Made by a program: the position numbers and the translations under genes. A DNA stretch of 64,000 nt from Cyclina sinensis (taxonomy: Eukaryota > Mollusca > Bivalvia > Venerida > Veneridae). This document shows, in pieces, positions 60,440-64,000 of this stretch. How positions within the stretch are numbered: the stretch's first letter is position 1; each line of letters starts with the position of its first letter. Where the stretch lies: positions 27,072,304 to 27,136,303 of the forward strand of contig JAAONU010000004.1 of the NCBI GenBank assembly GCA_012932295.1. The letters run 5' to 3'. The notes beneath the pieces were generated by a model, which had not been told where the DNA came from, did not search any database, and saw only the letters and a list, made by a program, of their open reading frames with translations.

Positions 60440-61560
60440 ACTTATTTTACTGATATTTATAGAGAATATTAAAAAAAAGGATTCACTGAGCAGTTAAAGG
60501 CAGACATTTTATAGTAGCTGGAAAGTTTCAGAAATATTGTTAAAGAATATTTTAAATTTATTGTTACCAGTATATCCTCTACAGCATGTACTTAGATTGA
60601 TAAAATTATAAAAGAGTAATGAAAGTAAACTATAGACTAAATTAATCAAAATAAAATAAGTAAGATTTGAATAAAGTGAAAAAAAGCATGTTTTATAATT
60701 ATATGGGAAAATAAAAGAAAAATAAAAAAAATGAATTGAATTGAATTAAACAAAAATATTAATCAAATCAAGTTAAATCCTCACAAGATGCCTAAAATAG
60801 TAGCACATTCAGTTATCATATAATAATAATAATAATGATAATGATAGTAATAAATGGATAATAAATCTAAAGTGACTCTAAAGTAACTGGAAAAAAACAA
60901 TCAAAGAGAATATGTAACAGTTGTACAAGTAAATCATTATAAGCATAAAAAATGTACAATTAAATTCATAAAATAATAAATGAAAATAAATGCAAACCAT
61001 GAAACAGATTTAAAAGAAAATAAAATATGAAACAAACACTAAGTAAAAACAAAATAAATTGCACACTATATGAGATAGATAAAAAACACTGTAAAATCAT
61101 GTAAAAACCCATAAAGAAACAAATAAATAAGTAAATAAATAAATAAATAAACAAACAAATAAATAAATAAATAAGTAAATAATGCACACTGTAAATCAAC
61201 ATCAATTGATTTAATACAATAAAACATAATAGGTTAATATAATAAAAACAAATAAATAAAATTGATTAAAATAATGAATTAGCAGTTTCACACTATAAAG
61301 CAAAAATGATCTAATAAAGAAAAAACACATGAAACAAGCACATAAATAAATATAAAGTAAATAAATGCACACTAAAACATAATTGTTGATAAATTAAAAA
61401 CACCATAACATAATAAATTAATAAAATAAATTTAACTCACAAAAAATACATATTGTAAACACACAATGAATTAAAAAAATAAGATTGAATAATAAAAGCA
61501 TAATGGTGTAAAAATAAAAAAAAAAAGGTAAGGAAAGTAAACAGTGCTGTAGTACAAAAA
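60440..61560. repeat. AT-rich low-complexity tract with (AAAT)n
   Basis: Long runs of aaataaat, ataataatg and related words; densest at 61110-61180. Minus-strand ORFs here (FIYLFIYLFIC type) are read from the (AAAT)n and are not genes. Confidence 0.85.
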
Positions 61561-62193
61561 GGATATATTAAATTGGGGATATTAACTTAAACATACTTTT
61601 GACATTGGAAAGAGTCATATACAAGTCAGTAAAATAAGGCTGCCATTATTAACTTATTTAATAAGTTCTTTTTTAATGAAGCAGGTTATTGACAGATAAA
61701 CTACAGAGATTATTTCTTATGCATGAGTAAACTTTGGAAGAGAATTCTATTTTATTATTATTTAGTCTTCCAGATTGAATGAATATAGCAATTAGTAGAT
61801 TGTGATTTGGTTCCATCTTCCTTTAGAAGTTTTGAACAACCAGGTCTTGAGTTGCAAGCATATCTGGTATACCAATCAGGATATTTTCTGTTTGTTTCCT
61901 TTGCATTCAAGCAAAATATACATTTTATTAAGAAATGAAAAGTCAAAGGAGATTTGAAATGAACCAGTGTTGAAGTTGAAAACATTTCAGAGTTGATTTT
62001 AAAGAAGTTTATCCATGAAATGCACAATAAATTTTTTTTCATTTGGAAGTTTCTTTAAGTATGCATTTCTTATTTTCAAAAAATTCTTGTTTTGGACATT
62101 CTTTCACTGTTTAAAGCGCAGTCTCGGCGATTTTGTATATTTTGCTCATGTTTTAGTTATGTAGTATTAAATACACAAAGATAGAAAAGCATA

Positions 62194-62453
62194 CCCTAAT
62201 ATTTCTTATTAACGCTACCCCTCTAATTGGCGCCCCCAGAGGGTATAATGAGAAAAAAAAATGGTACCTGGTTACTTGTTTTTAATATCTGACTGCTCCA
62301 TATGATACAGAAGCCCAGCTTGTCTGTGATTTTAAAAGGCAGGTACCGTAAATAATTCTTATACTAATTTTACATTGAGTCAAACTTGTTTTAGTTAGTG
62401 CCCCCTTCTGAAATTTGCAGTGCCCCTGGGGGCACTAATTGGAAACATTAGGG
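62194..62453. mobile_element. MITE with TA target duplication (CCCTAAT.TTTC)
   Basis: The ends ccctaatatttc (62194) and gaaacattaggg (to 62453) are inverted and flanked by TA on both sides. Subterminal ctaattggcgcccccag pairs with ctgggggcactaattgg. TA duplication suggests a Tc1/mariner-type origin. Confidence 0.8.
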
Positions 62454-63303
62454 TATGTGGTGGCTATTATAAGCCACTGGTGTTCTATCTCTGTAGTAAG
62501 CCTTCAGTTACTAACAGAGTACCAATGGTTGAAAATATACTTTGTTCAACTGCATTGTAGTTCCAGTAATTTTCAAATTTTCTCAGTAATATCTTCTCTC
62601 AGTAGCATCAACTGTTAAGTTCAGTTAATTTTTCTTATTTTAAAATTTAATCATTACACAAAGTAGACTTTCAACCACTAGGTTAAGTAAGCATTAATAA
62701 GTATGCATTTATGAAATTAAATTAATAAAGTGTGGTTGTCCTGACCAATTTAATTTTACTAATGCATACTAATGAAAAATGTCTTACTCAGTTAACTTCT
62801 TCTGTAGACTTGAAGTTACTACATTTGCAAATGACAATTTGAATAATTCAGTCTAGTAAAGGAATTGATGTTTCAGTATTTACAGTTGAACTGCTAAATG
62901 TTACTAAAACAAATTATATTATATCTCCTAGTAAATCTGCTCAGTTACAATAACAAGTTAAAAGTTACAGGGAAAATCTGGAATAAGAGACATTTGATCA
63001 TCTTTACTTTGTAAATGATATTCTGCCAAACAATTTAAATCTATAATCAAGTTTTAAAAACCTGTCATACTTTTCACTAGATTTGCAACGATGAAAATTT
63101 GTGTTCAAAGTATATTATTCTGAAGAAATATCATAATTGTTTTTAGTGTTACTGTAATTGTGGTTGAGCAAAAATGAGTTAATATAGAGCTAAGTATAGT
63201 ATATATAGGTATAGTGTGATTGGTCCACCATGGTGACAACAGATACCACAGGTCTGCTGTATTCATTGATCTATCTATAAAAATTGTATTATTTTAGAAT
63301 TAG
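62454..63303. other. No exon seen
   Basis: AT-rich, probably intronic. No repeat family was recognised. Confidence 0.4.
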
Positions 63304-63398
63304 AGAACAGTGTCCTCAGTTGAACTGTGCAGATGCTGCAATGAGCACCCATTAGAAAATTGCCGCTTCTGCAAGACGATCTTGGCATTGCCTGTACT
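63304..63398 (+). CDS. Candidate Cys-rich exon of the 56.8-kb gene
   Basis: After a T-rich acceptor region (ttgtattattttagaattag) the frame reads TVSSVELCRCCNEHP then LENCRFCKTILALPV, with a donor gtaaat at 63399. The spacing C-x-C-C ... C-x2-C resembles a zinc-binding knuckle. Without splicing the frame ends at TAA (63400). Linkage to the exons at 56825 and 58986 is inferred from strand and distance only. Confidence 0.35.
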
Positions 63399-64000
63399 GT
63401 AAATGTCAAAATGTATCTTTTTTTTCAGCTGAAACTTTTCCTGAAATATAAACAAATAAAAAGTGTCAATTTAAGTTACATTTTAAATACAAGGAATGGT
63501 ATAAACCTCTCACTGCTGGAAGCTAAGTCATGGGTTCGAATCTGGAAAGTTGGCATTTTCTTACAGAGAATGGAAGACTAGCACTAGTCCTTCCTAGGAA
63601 TGATGGTTAGACACACTGCCTGCCTGATATGATTGTTAGGAGAGTGTTTTATTCCATTCCAACTAAACATGAATAGAGTTATATACTTTTCAGTGCAATA
63701 CATGAAAGAAAAACAAAAAACTGATAACAATAAGAAAGAGTCTTTTAAATAATTTCACTGATATTGTTTCTAGTAAGTTTTTTTTCAGTTAAAAAAATTC
63801 TGTTGCTTTGAAGTTTTTCTTTAATCTGTGAACCATAATTGCTTAAATGAAAATTATGGTCCAGATATTTATCTGTATTGCACTGAACTGTGTTAGTTAA
63901 CCTCCATACTGGTATATAATATACATATTGTGTAATATTATTGCATACGCAAAATGAATTTTTTCTGTATTTCATTTCATCGCAAAGAGTCCATATTTTT
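63399..64000. other. Right edge, no gene seen
   Basis: A B-box-like gggttcgaatctg at 63531-63543 hints at a truncated SINE head. The rest is AT-rich with no supported feature. Confidence 0.35.

Noticed and set aside
60966..61205. Minus-strand ORF of YLFIYLFIC repeats
   Set aside because: Direct translation of an (AAAT)n tract.

Overview
The window is eukaryotic: AT-rich, with small exons, GT-AG introns, and dense SINEs, MITEs, fold-back elements and minisatellites. The repeat styles point to a mollusc, most likely a bivalve: tRNA-derived SINEs ending in a 'gttaaaccc..aaac' tail, and a TTAA-flanked MITE with a core around 'cacatccgtgcagtctg'. That assignment is inference. No bacterial, viral or CRISPR features were seen.

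Layout. (1) 0-14 kb, + strand: a PPxY/GYPQ-rich coding exon (5269-5517), a decayed second copy of that exon (11797-12082), and a cysteine-rich exon (12844 onward) that can be spliced in frame to both. The Cys-rich frame runs through four 57-bp units with TGA at the same place in three of them and ends at TAA. (2) 14.8-22.3 kb, + strand: a ten-exon gene resembling CNBD2, with two degenerate cyclic-nucleotide-binding folds. A block at 28.37-30.75 kb (five phase-0-linked exons ending in a Cys/His-rich tail) is either its C-terminal half or a separate gene. The gap holds a 2.95-kb fold-back element and a small type II membrane-protein ORF (27103). (3) 34-54 kb: a tail-to-tail inverted pair of four-coding-exon genes for a small secreted six-cysteine peptide (36970-42208 +; 46125-53403 -), with an orphan third exon 1 between them whose ATG is TTG. 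Promoter regions of the pair are recognisably homologous; a 2-kb fold-back element sits in the + copy's 5' intron only. (4) 56.8 kb to the end: 5' exons of an unrecognised + strand gene, then nested MITEs and AT-rich sequence.

Exon boundaries were set by hand from splice signals and phase continuity. The two peptide genes are the firmest (two copies agree exon for exon), then the CNBD2-like exons. The link from the GYPQ exon to the Cys-rich exon, the join across 22.3-28.4 kb, and the gene at 56.8 kb are hypotheses that RNA data would settle. I do not recognise the family of the six-cysteine peptide.
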